Origin: Chlamydiales bacterium
Lineage (GTDB): Bacteria; Chlamydiota; Chlamydiia; Chlamydiales; Rhabdochlamydiaceae
Length of the DNA: 64,000 bases
NCBI GenBank assembly: GCA_016185065.1
Contig: JACPOL010000007.1
Span: 1 to 64,000 of the forward strand
Direction of reading: 5' to 3'
Shown: one piece after another, positions 1 through 8,837 of the stretch
Numbering within the stretch: the stretch's first letter is position 1
Layout: each line of letters begins with the position of its first letter
Translations under genes and position numbers: made by a program
Notes under the pieces: model-generated
Databases searched by the model: none
What the model was told of the DNA's origin: nothing
The model's input: only the letters and a program-made list of their open reading frames with translations

Positions 1-178
1 TAGCACAGAAAAGCCGGCCAGGCGTACAGGGTAGGGCAGTGGCCCACTCTGTTTTCGAGCACACGGTTTGGCAAAGCGAGGTGAAGCGCAAGGTGGTCGC
101 AGGAGGTGTGGCGAAGCGCACACCATCCGACATGTCTATTTTTGGCTCTTCAGAACGCCAAACGTAAATTTTTTAAAT

Positions 179-811
179 TTAAATGCTGTCAAAGAGGGAG
201 AGGAGGTCGGAGTCAGAGGTTTGGGGGAAGAGGTCGTAGAAGTTGCCGACGGCGTAAAAAGGGTCGGGAGCTGCAATACAGATGGTCTCATCGACCTGTT
301 TTTTCAGGCGCTTTAGCGAGTCGGGCGCTGCAACAGGAACTGCGAGGATGATCTTCTTGGCGCCCGCTTTTCGCATCGATTTGATTGCGACTTCCATCGT
401 GGATCCAGTGGCGATCCCATCATCAACTAGGATAATCGTCTTGTTTTTGAACTGCGCCTGAGGCCTCTTCCTGCGATAGAGCAGTGAGCGCTCTGCGGCG
501 AGTTTAGACTCTCTTTCGACACTCTGTTTAAGATACTCTCGGCTAGCACCAGTTGCAGCGATCAGCTCCTCATTGAAAACTGTTTCGCCAGTCTCTGAAA
601 GAGCGCCGATTCCAAGCTCACTATTCCCCGGAGCGCCAATCTTTCTCACAACAAGTGCCGCGAGTGGAAGCTCAAGACCTTTAGCGATCTCGAAAGCGGT
701 AACCACACCCCCGCGCGCGAGCCCCACGACAAGAGCGCTCTTATCATTCTGATAGTTCAGCAATAGGCGGGTCAGCTGCTTTCCCGCATCTCTCCGATCT
801 TTAAAGAGCAT
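179..811 (-). CDS. phosphoribosyltransferase domain protein
   Basis: A 210-residue protein of the type I phosphoribosyltransferase fold. The PRPP-binding loop is visible as VDDGIATGST at about residues 127-136, with hydrophobic strand residues before it (KTIILVDDG). The N-terminal part (GLARGGVVTAFEIAK) matches the flexible-loop side of stand-alone PRTases that act on a base or are annotated only as 'phosphoribosyltransferase'. The substrate cannot be told from sequence. Its start overlaps the end of the upstream minus-strand gene by 40 bases, so the two are probably one transcript. The family is secure; a purine salvage or regulatory role is only inference. Confidence 0.85.
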   Translation of the reverse strand: MLFKDRRDAGKQLTRLLLNYQNDKSALVVGLARGGVVTAFEIAKGLELPLAALVVRKIGAPGNSELGIGALSETGETVFNEELIAATGASREYLKQSVERESKLAAERSLLYRRKRPQAQFKNKTIILVDDGIATGSTMEVAIKSMRKAGAKKIILAVPVAAPDSLKRLKKQVDETICIAAPDPFYAVGNFYDLFPQTSDSDLLSLFDSI

Positions 812-1698
812 CTTTGATCTCCCCAGTAGAGGATGAAGTGGCCCTTGCCAGAGGCGGGCTCCTCATTCACCACCTTTGCTTCTATACCATGCGCCTTCAG
901 TTCGCTCAAGAGCTTCTGCTGAGCGAGGGGTTTCACGCGCTTATGCTCCTTCTCGCTGTAGGGGATCTCCTTCCAGTGCGCAGGCGCGCAGATCAGATAG
1001 CCCGCTCTGGCCTGGCTCAAGATCTTCTCGATATAAGCAGTTTGCAGGCTGCGGTCGCACTCCGAAAAGAAGAGGTAGCTGATGACAAGATCGACCTGCT
1101 CCGGCTTCGCGGAGAGAGGCAGCAGCTCGACGCCACCTATCTTCTGCGCACGCAGGTAGCGCTGAGAGAGATCGAGGGATTCCGGCAGATCAAGCAGCGC
1201 ATAACTCTTGGGAGGCGCAAGCGCATGCATTAGCGTGCAGAGGCCGCCATACCCACCTCCAATCTCAACCACTCTGTAGCTGCTCAAGTCGCCAAAATGG
1301 CGCTTTAGATCGGCGACGACTCTCGCATAGCGCAAAACTGCAGGAGAGAGCTCTCCATGTGCGCCGTATGAGAAGGTGCGAGGGTCTCCCACCAGATCAA
1401 GAGCGCGGCGCTGTTTAACACTTTCGAGAAGCTCCGGCGCTTTCGCAACAAGAGCTTTAAGTTCTGCCTCCCCCTCTTTTTCGCTCACATTCTCTGAAAA
1501 AAGAGTGAAGAGTGGATCTCGTTTAAAATGGGCAAAGCGCGCCTCTTCTTGAGCGAGACTCTTGCAATGCTCTGGATAGATCCCATTATCCTGAAAACAG
1601 CGCGGCTGCACTGCAACCGCAGAAATGGAGAGAGAGAGGAAAATTATACCACTTGCAAAAAACAACTTCACTTTATGACTTCCCCGGCAGTCCCACAT
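772..1698 (-). CDS. exported SAM-dependent methyltransferase-like protein (sugar O-methyltransferase type)
   Basis: A class I methyltransferase-like protein. The SAM-binding strand/loop reads VVEIGGGYGGL, followed by YALLDLPESL as the acidic second strand, the pattern of the 'putative sugar O-methyltransferase' family. The frame stays open to 1866, but the ATG at 1698 or the GTG at 1671 is a better start. Both place a signal-peptide-like run (KLFFASGIIFLSLSISAVA) at the N-terminus, and a GGGGAAG lies about 7 bases before the GTG. A signal peptide on a SAM enzyme is odd, because SAM is cytosolic; it may be an effector or have lost activity. It overlaps the downstream phosphoribosyltransferase by 40 bases. 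Confidence 0.65.
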   Translation of the reverse strand: MWDCRGSHKVKLFFASGIIFLSLSISAVAVQPRCFQDNGIYPEHCKSLAQEEARFAHFKRDPLFTLFSENVSEKEGEAELKALVAKAPELLESVKQRRALDLVGDPRTFSYGAHGELSPAVLRYARVVADLKRHFGDLSSYRVVEIGGGYGGLCTLMHALAPPKSYALLDLPESLDLSQRYLRAQKIGGVELLPLSAKPEQVDLVISYLFFSECDRSLQTAYIEKILSQARAGYLICAPAHWKEIPYSEKEHKRVKPLAQQKLLSELKAHGIEAKVVNEEPASGKGHFILYWGDQRCSLKIGEMRESS

Positions 1699-1937
1699 TT
1701 TAACCCCGCTTGCATCGCTCAACTTATTCAAGTTGAGCTGCTTCAGCACCGGCTGCGCCTGGTTTAAACTCCGGGCGCCGGCTTTGTCAAAAATGCAGTT
1801 ATTTTTCGCAAATGGTATTAGATAGAGCAGTCTCATAAAAAAGTTTAATAATTCGGTGCGTAGCATTTTACACTTTTACAACTGGGGGCTCTATCTAAAA
1901 ATTATTCTTCCCGATAACGTTATAGAAGAGGGCTATC

Positions 1938-2774
1938 ATGCGTATTCTGATCACACTTATTAGTCTTGCAGCGGGAGGGTATGGTCTCTGGTGGGTCGAT
2001 TCTACCCATCCCGAGATCCGCAATAAGATTCAGGAGTATGTCAGCTCTGGGTCGTTCCCCACGCTCGAAGTGCGCTATACTGCGGGTCAGATCATGGAGA
2101 GCCACCGCAGGGACCTGCTTAAAGATAGCCGCCACCGCTTCCTCGAGCCTCAATTAAAGTTCTACCCCTACCTCTTGATGGAGGTTAAGTATAACCTCAC
2201 TGAAGATAAGACGCGCGAAGGGGTGATTCTCTGGGATCTGCGCGACGGCGAGATGGTTGTCGACACCCGAGATTGGGAGAAGACGCACGGCTTTGGAGAT
2301 TGCATCAACGCAACCACCCAGCGGCATGAATTTAAAATTTTAAATATATTAGCTAAAAAAGGCGGCTCGATCGACCGCGAAGGGCTAACAAAGGCCCTGC
2401 AGGTCGAAAACGACATCCTCGACGGCTGGATCGACAGCTGCCGCAGAAAAAAACTTATCGTCCAAGCCGGAAACCGCTACCGCCTCCACCTGCAGAACCC
2501 CAAGCTGCGGACCGTTCCAGAGACCAAGCTCGACCATAAGCTGGTGACGATGCCCTACAAGAATGCGATGAGGATCCCCCGGCGCTTCTCCTTCTCTCAA
2601 ATTGAAAAGCTGACGAAATCGGCGTTTGGCCACGACTTTGCGATCCGAAAGACCTCCGATGTCTACCTGCCCGTGCACTGCATCGTGGTGCAGAACCCCG
2701 ACGGCTCGATCCATACAAGCCACTGGAACGCCCTCAACGGCAAGCAGCTCTCCAACTCCCATTTTATCGAGTGA
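1938..2774 (+). CDS. hypothetical membrane-anchored protein with winged-helix-like middle
   Basis: A 278-residue protein I do not recognise by name. Residues 1-20 (ILITLISLAAGGYGLWW) form a single hydrophobic N-terminal anchor. Residues about 125-180 look like a winged helix: a helix (EFKILNILAKKGG), a second helix (DREGLTKALQVE), a recognition-type helix and a short wing (KKLIVQAGNRYRL). The C-terminal part ends in an SIHTSHWNALNGKQL segment. It stands alone between the divergent methyltransferase gene and tRNA-Ser, upstream of dnaB. Position and composition suggest a conserved chlamydial hypothetical. A DNA-binding role is speculative, because a similar fold also serves protein contacts. 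Confidence 0.7.
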   Translation: MRILITLISLAAGGYGLWWVDSTHPEIRNKIQEYVSSGSFPTLEVRYTAGQIMESHRRDLLKDSRHRFLEPQLKFYPYLLMEVKYNLTEDKTREGVILWDLRDGEMVVDTRDWEKTHGFGDCINATTQRHEFKILNILAKKGGSIDREGLTKALQVENDILDGWIDSCRRKKLIVQAGNRYRLHLQNPKLRTVPETKLDHKLVTMPYKNAMRIPRRFSFSQIEKLTKSAFGHDFAIRKTSDVYLPVHCIVVQNPDGSIHTSHWNALNGKQLSNSHFIE

Positions 2775-2819
2775 ATCCTTGCTGAAAAAGCAAGGCCCAA
2801 GCTACCATCACACCCTTCT

Positions 2820-2909
2820 GGAAAGATGGCTGAGTGGCTGAAGGCACGTCCCTGCTAAGGACGCGTACCTGCTAAACAGGTACCGCGGGTTCAAATCCCG
2901 CTCTTTCCG
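2820..2909 (+). tRNA. tRNA-Ser(GCT)
   Basis: A class II tRNA with a long variable arm. The acceptor GGAAAGA pairs with TCTTTCC, the D arm contains GCTGAGTGGCTGAAGGC, and the anticodon stem-loop is CGTCC-CTGCTAA-GGACG with anticodon GCT. A variable arm (GTACCTG/CAGGTAC) is followed by the T arm GCGGG-TTCAAAT-CCCGC. The CCA end is not encoded. The GGAC repeat element begins 15 bases downstream. Confidence 0.97.
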
Positions 2910-2923
2910 TTTCCCTTAAAAAA

Positions 2924-3090
2924 GAGCGCTCGGAGAAGAAACGGACGTCAATGGACGAACACGGACAGGAAACGGACGAGAACGGACACGCGCGAAAAAA
3001 AGAATTCTTTCCCTCTCTCTTGCCCGCCTGTCCGTTTCCTGTCCGTGCCCGTCCATTTCTTGTCCATTAATGTCCTTTTCCCAGGCGGGC
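2924..3090 (+). repeat. GGAC/GTCC phased palindromic intergenic repeat, copy 1
   Basis: The left arm carries GGAC at 2943, 2953, 2963, 2974 and 2984. The right arm carries GTCC at 3030, 3041, 3051, 3062 and 3072. Arms are near reverse complements, with a loop centred on GAATTC (3002-3007). The outer edges are GAGCGCTCGG and CAGGCGGGC. It lies between tRNA-Ser and dnaB. Further copies are at 9572, 28685, 39248, 44547 and 57541. Confidence 0.9.
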
Positions 3091-3180
3091 CTTCTCTTCT
3101 CTCAGTCAAAGCGAGGGAGAAATAATGATGGCACTTGGAAAGGCAAAAAGTTATAAGGTATTACTCATGGAGACACGCCG

Positions 3181-4611
3181 ATGAAAGTTGCGCCTCATTC
3201 AAAAGAGTCGGAGATGATGGTTCTTGGCTGTATGCTCACGAGCGTAAATAGCCTGAACATCGCTGCCGATGCCCTAGATGAAAACGACTTCTACTTTCCA
3301 GAACACAAGGTCATCTTCCAGGTTTTGAAGACGGCCTACCGCAACGATAGACCCGCCGATGTGCATATCGTCTGCGAAGAGCTCAAGAGGCTGGATCAGC
3401 TCACAACAGTCGGCGGCGTCAGCTACATCACCACACTCGCACAGTATGTCGGCACCTCGGCCTACATCGAAGAGTATGTCGACATGGTGCGCGACAAGGC
3501 GCTCTTAAGACGCATGATCGAGGCGGCGCAATTCGTTGAGAAGGCCGCCCTAAACGACCCCGACGACGTCCACAACACTCTCGACACTGCGCAGCAGAAG
3601 TTCTTCGTCATTAGCCAGAGCGCAAACCCCTCTGCAGGCGTCCATATCCGCGACCTCCTCTCTGGATCGAAGGCCCTCTCCAAAACTCCCTATCTGAAAG
3701 AGCTGCAGGAGCGTCAGGAGCAGTTTCAGAAAAAGGGGCCCGATGAGCCGGGCATTACAGGCATCCCTACACACTTTATCGACCTCGACACGATGGTCAA
3801 CGGCCTCTCCCCCTCCAACTTGATGATCCTCGCCGCGCGCCCTGCGATGGGAAAGACAGCGCTCGCGTTAAACATCTGCGAGCACGTCTGCTTTAAGAAC
3901 AACCTACCTGTCGGGATCTTCTCGCTTGAGATGACAGCAGATCAGCTTTTACACCGCATGATCTGCTCTCAAGCTGAGGTCGAGTCTGACAAGATCAAGA
4001 AGGGAGCGCTTAGCGGCAGCGAGTTCCAGCGGATTGTCGGCACCGTGAATGCGATGCAGAAGTCTAACATGATCATCGACGATCAGCCGGGACTTAAGAT
4101 CACAGATCTGCGCGCAAGAGCCCGCCGCATGAAAGAGAGCCAGGGCATCGCACTTCTCGTCGTCGACTACTTGCAGCTTCTCTCCGGTTCTGGAGTGACG
4201 CGCTCTGCTGAGAACAGACAGAATGAGATCTCCGAGATCTCGCGAATGCTTAAGAATTTAGCTCGAGAGCTGAACATCCCGATCATCTGCCTCTCTCAGC
4301 TGTCGCGTAAAGTGGAAGAGCGCGCAGGACACAGGCCGATGATGAGCGATTTAAGAGAGAGTGGATCGATCGAGCAGGATGCGGATATCGTGATGTTCCT
4401 TCTGCGCAGAGAGTATTACGACCCCTACGACAAGCCCGGCACAGCCGAGCTCATCGTCGCAAAAAACCGCCACGGCGGCATTGGAAATATCAACCTGACC
4501 TATAGGAAGGAGCTCGCGCAGTTTGCAAACTACTCAGCTGTGCGCGCAGGCTCTAGTGGAAAAGAGGAGAATGATGCGGCATTCGCAGCCTTCTCTCCTG
4601 GAGAGGATTAA
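3181..4611 (+). CDS. dnaB: replicative DNA helicase DnaB
   Basis: A 476-residue replicative helicase that unwinds DNA at the fork. The N-terminal domain (KESEMMVLGCML, typical of DnaB) is followed by a linker and the RecA-like motor. The motor contains Walker A ARPAMGKTA, Walker B LLVVDYLQL, and the DnaB signature LSQLSRKVEERAGHRPMMSDLRESGSIEQDAD. Length fits the family. The ATG at 3181 is preceded by GGAG (ATGGAGACACGCCG). A possible promoter, TTGGAA-18-TATTAC, lies just upstream. In Chlamydia dnaB is followed by mnmG; here three small minus-strand genes are inserted between them. Confidence 0.97.
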   Translation: MKVAPHSKESEMMVLGCMLTSVNSLNIAADALDENDFYFPEHKVIFQVLKTAYRNDRPADVHIVCEELKRLDQLTTVGGVSYITTLAQYVGTSAYIEEYVDMVRDKALLRRMIEAAQFVEKAALNDPDDVHNTLDTAQQKFFVISQSANPSAGVHIRDLLSGSKALSKTPYLKELQERQEQFQKKGPDEPGITGIPTHFIDLDTMVNGLSPSNLMILAARPAMGKTALALNICEHVCFKNNLPVGIFSLEMTADQLLHRMICSQAEVESDKIKKGALSGSEFQRIVGTVNAMQKSNMIIDDQPGLKITDLRARARRMKESQGIALLVVDYLQLLSGSGVTRSAENRQNEISEISRMLKNLARELNIPIICLSQLSRKVEERAGHRPMMSDLRESGSIEQDADIVMFLLRREYYDPYDKPGTAELIVAKNRHGGIGNINLTYRKELAQFANYSAVRAGSSGKEENDAAFAAFSPGED

Positions 4612-4613
4612 CT

Positions 4614-5261
4614 CTATAAAACTTCTCTTGGAATAAAAGCTGCCGCGTCGCCAAACGGACGTCTGCGCTCATCTTGCCATCGCTCAAAGGCGTTCCTGAT
4701 AAGATAGGTTTGCCCCTGAAAATGCGCAGTGCACTGCTCCATTCTAGTCATCGCGGGGAAGAGCTCTTTAGTCCAGAGACGCGGAGCATAGTACATCACG
4801 CGCATCAGAACGGGAGCCATCCAGTATATCGTTACCCCTATTGAAAAGAAGAAATCTGTGAGACCCCCTAGAAGCGTCGCTTCAGAGAGGAGCATCCCTC
4901 CAAAATAGGCTGCATCTAGAGACTCGGCAGCTATCAATGGTAGAAAGGCGAGGAAAAGCGTAGCTACTGCCAGAGCAGCCACGAGAAAGACTGTAGCTAC
5001 CGATACGCCAAACGAAAAGAGAGTGGATTTGACCTCTTCCCTGAATGCACAGCTCTCTGCTTCGCGAAGAGCTGCTCTAAACTCTTCAATGGTATGTAGA
5101 TCTTGCACGTTCCAGCTGCGCCACTGCTCTGGAGGAGAGTAGAGGCCCGCCCATCGAAGAAGGGTTGCATCTTCTGCGTCCGCAAACGAGTCCTCTAGAA
5201 GAGGGCCCCAGTTAGCAAACTGCTCAGTAACGCCGCGCATGACTGATGTGAAAAAAGCCAT
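4614..5261 (-). CDS. tandem membrane protein paralog 3 (unknown function)
   Basis: A 215-residue protein, the last of three tandem minus-strand paralogs of 209-215 residues. Shared features are an N-terminal MAxxTxxMR start, an ATLLxxxGLxPxxxEWRxW block near residue 35-50, two hydrophobic stretches (about 80-115 and 145-170) and a YYxPRxWTKExxPA block before the C-terminus. I do not recognise the family. Its ATG shares one base with the previous gene's stop (TAATG), so translation is coupled. Two hydrophobic regions in a small protein recall inclusion-membrane proteins, but no signature settles that. It ends 3 bases from the dnaB stop, tail to tail. Confidence 0.75.
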   Translation of the reverse strand: MAFFTSVMRGVTEQFANWGPLLEDSFADAEDATLLRWAGLYSPPEQWRSWNVQDLHTIEEFRAALREAESCAFREEVKSTLFSFGVSVATVFLVAALAVATLFLAFLPLIAAESLDAAYFGGMLLSEATLLGGLTDFFFSIGVTIYWMAPVLMRVMYYAPRLWTKELFPAMTRMEQCTAHFQGQTYLIRNAFERWQDERRRPFGDAAAFIPREVL

Positions 5262-5890
5262 TATTGTGCCCTGAGTGCAAGTCTCTCTGCAGTCCAGAGC
5301 GCCTGCTCAAGGTCTTCGACCTGCCTGTCCAGGTGCGAAACATAGGCGTCCATACTCCCGATTGCTGGGATGATCTCTTTGGTCCAGGCGCGCGGAGCGT
5401 AGTAGACAAAGCGCAAGCCCATTGGGACTACCCAAAAGACGAAATGACTCCACGAAACGGAGAAGATAATAGTCAGATCTAGAAATACGCTCCCGGTATC
5501 AAGAGGCGTCGTACTTAAATAGCTGGCCAAGAAGGTGTGATCCACAAATTCCAGAATGTTAAAAGGTAGTTCAATGATTATAACCAGCGCTGTGACTAGT
5601 GCGTTGTAGATGAGCGGAGTTGCAAGAATGCCGCCAATTAGCACCGCCCAGCTCTTAAACGTCTCCCAGCGCTGCAAGCTTTGAGCCTCTTCAAAAGCTG
5701 CCCTTATACGCGCAACATCACCGCTTAACTCCTGCACACTCCATCTACGCCACTCCTCTTGGCGAGGAGAGAGGCCAACTTGACCGAGAAGCGTCGCATT
5801 TCTATCGACTGTAAACGACTCGGCGATGTGAGGCATCCACTGATTTAGCTGCTCTGTATATGTGCGCATCAGCGCTGTGACACAAGCCAT
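5261..5890 (-). CDS. tandem membrane protein paralog 2 (unknown function)
   Basis: The middle copy of the three-gene family, 209 residues. It carries the same conserved blocks as its neighbours: NATLLGQVGLSPRQEEWRRW, ETFKSW before the first hydrophobic stretch (about 80-112), a second one near 135-165, and YYAPRAWTKEIIPA. The C-terminal tail (VSHLDRQVEDLEQALW) has a short heptad-like, possibly coiled-coil character. It starts one base after the stop of the upstream copy. The repeated architecture shows recent tandem duplication; the function is unknown. Confidence 0.75.
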   Translation of the reverse strand: MACVTALMRTYTEQLNQWMPHIAESFTVDRNATLLGQVGLSPRQEEWRRWSVQELSGDVARIRAAFEEAQSLQRWETFKSWAVLIGGILATPLIYNALVTALVIIIELPFNILEFVDHTFLASYLSTTPLDTGSVFLDLTIIFSVSWSHFVFWVVPMGLRFVYYAPRAWTKEIIPAIGSMDAYVSHLDRQVEDLEQALWTAERLALRAQ

Positions 5891-5891
5891 A

Positions 5892-6524
5892 TTATCTCTT
5901 TATTATAAGTAAAGATTGTTCCTTCGCTTCAGCAACCTGAAGCTCGTCTTCCAGGACATCAACCGCTCTGCGTAGATGTACAACGTAAGCGTCCAAGTTA
6001 TTTACTGCAGGGATGAGCTCTTTGGTCCAGACGCGCGGGCAGTAGTAGGCAGTGCGCAAGAGTACTGGAATCTCCCAGTAGATCGCATAGCTTCCCATAA
6101 TCCCGAGGACCGTGGCCAGGTCTAGAAATACGTTTTCTAAGTCCGGATTGATTGGACCACTGCCCAAAATGGCAGGGGCTACGAAATCAAGGACCACAAG
6201 AGGTAGCGCTAGAACTGCAAAAAACGCTACTGCCATTGCAGCGACAATAACGGGCGTTAAGAGCACTCCGCTAATCGTTAGCGACCAGCTCTTAAACGTC
6301 TCCCAGTACATCAAGCCGCGAGCCTCTTCAAGAGCTGTCCGAAAACCTTCGACGGTATCTAAATTTTCAACGTCCCACGTGCGCCACTCTGCCTGCCTCG
6401 GAGAGAGGCCAACGTGCGCAAGAAGCGTCGCATTTTGTGCCGTTGTGAGTGAGTCGTGAATAAGAGGACCCCAACGGTCTAATTCACCAAATGCCGACCG
6501 CATAAATGCTGTAATACAAGCCAT
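5892..6524 (-). CDS. tandem membrane protein paralog 1 (unknown function)
   Basis: The first gene of the three-gene unit, 210 residues. NATLLAHVGLSPRQAEWRTW and ETFKSW match copy 2 closely. Two hydrophobic stretches (about 82-115 and 135-165) follow, then YYCPRVWTKELIPA and a heptad-like end (LDAYVVHLRRAVDVLEDEL). The ATG at 6524 is the natural start, with a TATAAT-like box at 6559-6564 on the same strand. The unit sits between dnaB and mnmG, genes that adjoin in Chlamydia, so the three genes are probably a lineage-specific insertion. Confidence 0.75.
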   Translation of the reverse strand: MACITAFMRSAFGELDRWGPLIHDSLTTAQNATLLAHVGLSPRQAEWRTWDVENLDTVEGFRTALEEARGLMYWETFKSWSLTISGVLLTPVIVAAMAVAFFAVLALPLVVLDFVAPAILGSGPINPDLENVFLDLATVLGIMGSYAIYWEIPVLLRTAYYCPRVWTKELIPAVNNLDAYVVHLRRAVDVLEDELQVAEAKEQSLLIIKR

Positions 6525-6558
6525 TCTAAATCCTAATAATTACTCTTTTATTCCTAAT

Positions 6559-6564
6559 ATTATA
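6559..6564 (-). promoter_or_regulatory. putative -10 box upstream of the three-paralog operon
   Basis: On the minus strand the hexamer reads TATAAT, about 35 bases before the first paralog's ATG in an AT-rich leader. The -35 region is weak (TTTTAA at 17-base spacing), so this rests on the -10 alone. Confidence 0.35.
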
Positions 6565-6639
6565 CAGCGTTTTCGACATTATTAAAACATCAACATTATC
6601 AACCAAATTTTTTATAATAGAGTTGTTCTGATTTATTTT

Positions 6640-6750
6640 AACAAGATCCGCTTCGCTGGCAGGATCGCTCCTTCGGAGCGGCAGGATCTTCGGATTTTTT
6701 ATCCTGCCGGCGCGCTTAGCGCCGATCCTGCCAGCGAAGCGGATCTTGTT
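6640..6750. repeat. cloverleaf-type inverted repeat with a perfect 28-bp stem
   Basis: The ends 6640-6667 and 6723-6750 are perfect 28-bp reverse complements (AACAAGATCCGC... / ...GCGGATCTTGTT). Inside are three further hairpins: CGCTCC/GGAGCG (6666-6680), GGCAGGAT/ATCCTGCC (6680-6708) and GGCGC/GCGCC (6709-6723). It lies between divergent genes, so it is not a terminator for either. It probably is a non-autonomous mobile repeat. A second structure of the same design, but other sequence, is at 14473. Confidence 0.85.
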
Positions 6751-6851
6751 ACTTTTTTCTTTGATTCTCTTCGAGCATATGCTCTTTGAACGACGCTTTA
6801 CTTTTAATCGAGCAAGAGTTTAGGATAAGAGGATATTTTGGAGTGATGTAA

Positions 6852-6938
6852 ATGTCTTCAGTAAAAAAGAAGCGTCGAGCAAAGATCGCGAAGCATAAGC
6901 GCAAGAAACAGCGCCGCCGTGACCGCCACAAGAAGTAG
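6852..6938 (+). CDS. bS22/AURKAIP1-COX24-like 28-residue basic protein
   Basis: A short reading frame of 28 codons: it starts MSSVKKKRRAKIAKHKRKK and ends QRRRDRHKK. This is the pattern of the very small AURKAIP1/COX24-domain proteins (bS22-like ribosomal subunit proteins) seen in chlamydiae and Bacteroidota. It consists almost wholly of Lys and Arg, as expected for rRNA contact. GGAG at 6840-6843 sits 8 bases before the ATG, a strong ribosome site. It lies 78 bases upstream of mnmG on the same strand and may share its transcript. It is easily missed by gene finders because of its size. Recognition is from memory of the motif. Confidence 0.85.
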   Translation: MSSVKKKRRAKIAKHKRKKQRRRDRHKK

Positions 6939-7016
6939 TTAATCCCTAGGCAGTAGTTAACTCTGCTGCTTAGCGGCACAAAGAAATTATTTTAGTTTTT
7001 CACACTCCCTTCACTC

Positions 7017-8837
7017 ATGTGGGTTTATCCAGAAGAGTTTGATGTCATTGTTGTAGGCGCAGGCCATGCGGGCTGTGAAGCTGCACACGCATCTGCACGC
7101 ATCGGGGCTAAAACACTCCTTCTTACAATGAATCTGGATACGATTGCCAAGATGAGCTGCAACCCGGCAATCGGAGGCACAGCCAAGGGGCATATCGTCC
7201 GCGAGATCGACGCTCTCGGCGGGGTGATGGGTAAAGTCGCCGATGAGACTTCGATCCAGTCGCGCATGCTGAACGCCTCAAAGGGGCCAGCCGTCTGGTC
7301 GCCGCGCGCCCAAGCCGATAAGCTCGCCTATCAGACGGCGATGAAGCACCGCTTAGAAAAAACCGACAACCTCCACATCAAACAGGGCACGACAGAGTCG
7401 CTTATCATCGAGGATGGCCGCATCCGCGGGGTGGGCTCGCTCGAAGGGATCGCCTACCACGGCAAGACGGTGATCCTCTCCTCGGGGACCTTCATGCGCG
7501 GTCTTCTCCACATCGGCGAGACGCAGTTTGCTGGAGGACGGGCGGGAGATAAGCCCTCGGTTGGCCTCTCTGCCAGCTTGGAAGCTCTGGGTTTTACTCT
7601 CGGCAGATTGAAAACAGGAACCCCTCCCCGCATCCACCGCCGCAGCATCGATCTCTCTCGAGTAGAGGTGCAGCCCGGAGACAAAGATGTGCGCTTCTCC
7701 TACGATGAACCTGAGAGCCCTGGCCTGCCGCAGGTGCCCTGCTACATCACCTACACGACTGAAGCGACAAAAGAGATCATTCTTAAAAATCTCTCGCGCT
7801 CGGCGATGTACTCTGGAAGGATCCAGAGCGTCGGCCCGCGCTACTGTCCTTCTATCGAAGATAAAGTTGTTCGCTTTGCCGACAAAGAGCGCCACCAGAT
7901 CTTTTTAGAGCCCGAGGGGCTCACCACAGAGGAGTTCTACGCAAACGGGATCTCCTCCTCCCTCCCCTTCGATGTTCAGCTGGCGATGATTCACAGCGTG
8001 ATCGGCCTTGAGCGCGCAGAGATCATGCGCCCCGCCTACGCGATCGAATACGACTACCTGAAGAGCGGGCAGCTCTTCTCCACACTCGAGACCAAAAAGG
8101 TCGAGGGGCTCTTCATCGCAGGCCAGATCAATGGAACCACGGGATATGAAGAGGCGGCAGCGCAGGGCCTCATCGCGGGAATCAACGCCGCGAATAAGGT
8201 GCTCGGACGCCCCGCCTTCATCTTAAAGCGCTCGGAGGCCTACATCGGCGTGATGATCGATGAGATCATCACAAAAGAGCTGGATGAGCCCTACCGCATG
8301 TTCACAAGCCGTGCAGAACACAGGCTTCTTCTGCGCCAAGATAACGCCGACCTACGCCTGCGCGCCTATGGCTACGCCCTCGGACTGATCGACGAGACGC
8401 GCTACCAGAAGATGCTCTTGAAGCAGAAGACCATTGATGAAGAGACCGCACGTCTGGCAAAGACCTTTCGCCCCTTCGAAGGACAGTCAACCTCCCTCGC
8501 AAAACTTCTCTGCAGACCCGACATCACTCATGAGAGCTTGCGAGAGCAGTTTCCCGAACATGTTCAAGATCTGGGAAGAGAGATCAACCAGCAGATCGAG
8601 CTGACGCTAAAGTATGCGGGCTACATTCAGAGACAGGAGAAAGAGGTCTTAAAACTCGAGAATGTCGAGAAGCTCCTCATCCCCCATGACTTCGACTACA
8701 GCAAGATCTCAGGTCTTGGAAGAGAGGCGAAAGACCGCTTAGAGCGCATCCGCCCTGCAAATCTCGGACAGGCGGCGCGCCTCTCGGGCATCTCGCCCGC
8801 CGATATCAGCGTGCTCATGGTGGCGCTAAAACGATGA
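7017..8837 (+). CDS. mnmG: tRNA uridine-5-carboxymethylaminomethyl modification enzyme MnmG (GidA)
   Basis: A 606-residue FAD protein that, with MnmE, modifies U34 in the wobble position of tRNAs. The N-terminal Rossmann motif is [21 protein letters not shown]. Family blocks follow: [23 protein letters not shown], the second FAD element [21 protein letters not shown] and the C-terminal [15 protein letters not shown]. Length is normal. The final four bases overlap the lplA start (ATGA), so the two are translationally coupled. The order mnmG-lplA matches Chlamydia. Confidence 0.97.
   Translation: MWVYPEEFDVIVVGAGHAGCEAAHASARIGAKTLLLTMNLDTIAKMSCNPAIGGTAKGHIVREIDALGGVMGKVADETSIQSRMLNASKGPAVWSPRAQADKLAYQTAMKHRLEKTDNLHIKQGTTESLIIEDGRIRGVGSLEGIAYHGKTVILSSGTFMRGLLHIGETQFAGGRAGDKPSVGLSASLEALGFTLGRLKTGTPPRIHRRSIDLSRVEVQPGDKDVRFSYDEPESPGLPQVPCYITYTTEATKEIILKNLSRSAMYSGRIQSVGPRYCPSIEDKVVRFADKERHQIFLEPEGLTTEEFYANGISSSLPFDVQLAMIHSVIGLERAEIMRPAYAIEYDYLKSGQLFSTLETKKVEGLFIAGQINGTTGYEEAAAQGLIAGINAANKVLGRPAFILKRSEAYIGVMIDEIITKELDEPYRMFTSRAEHRLLLRQDNADLRLRAYGYALGLIDETRYQKMLLKQKTIDEETARLAKTFRPFEGQSTSLAKLLCRPDITHESLREQFPEHVQDLGREINQQIELTLKYAGYIQRQEKEVLKLENVEKLLIPHDFDYSKISGLGREAKDRLERIRPANLGQAARLSGISPADISVLMVALKR

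Noticed and set aside
105-124. Small hairpin (GGTGTG/CACACC) near the window start
   Set aside because: Short, GC-rich and without T run or second copy; the first 178 bases show no gene.
814-1233. 139-codon plus-strand frame opposite the methyltransferase
   Set aside because: It is a shadow of the SAM-site-containing gene.
2940-3080. CRISPR array because of evenly spaced GGAC units
   Set aside because: Units are four bases with 6-7-base intervals and mirrored arms; no 25-40-base repeats or cas genes.
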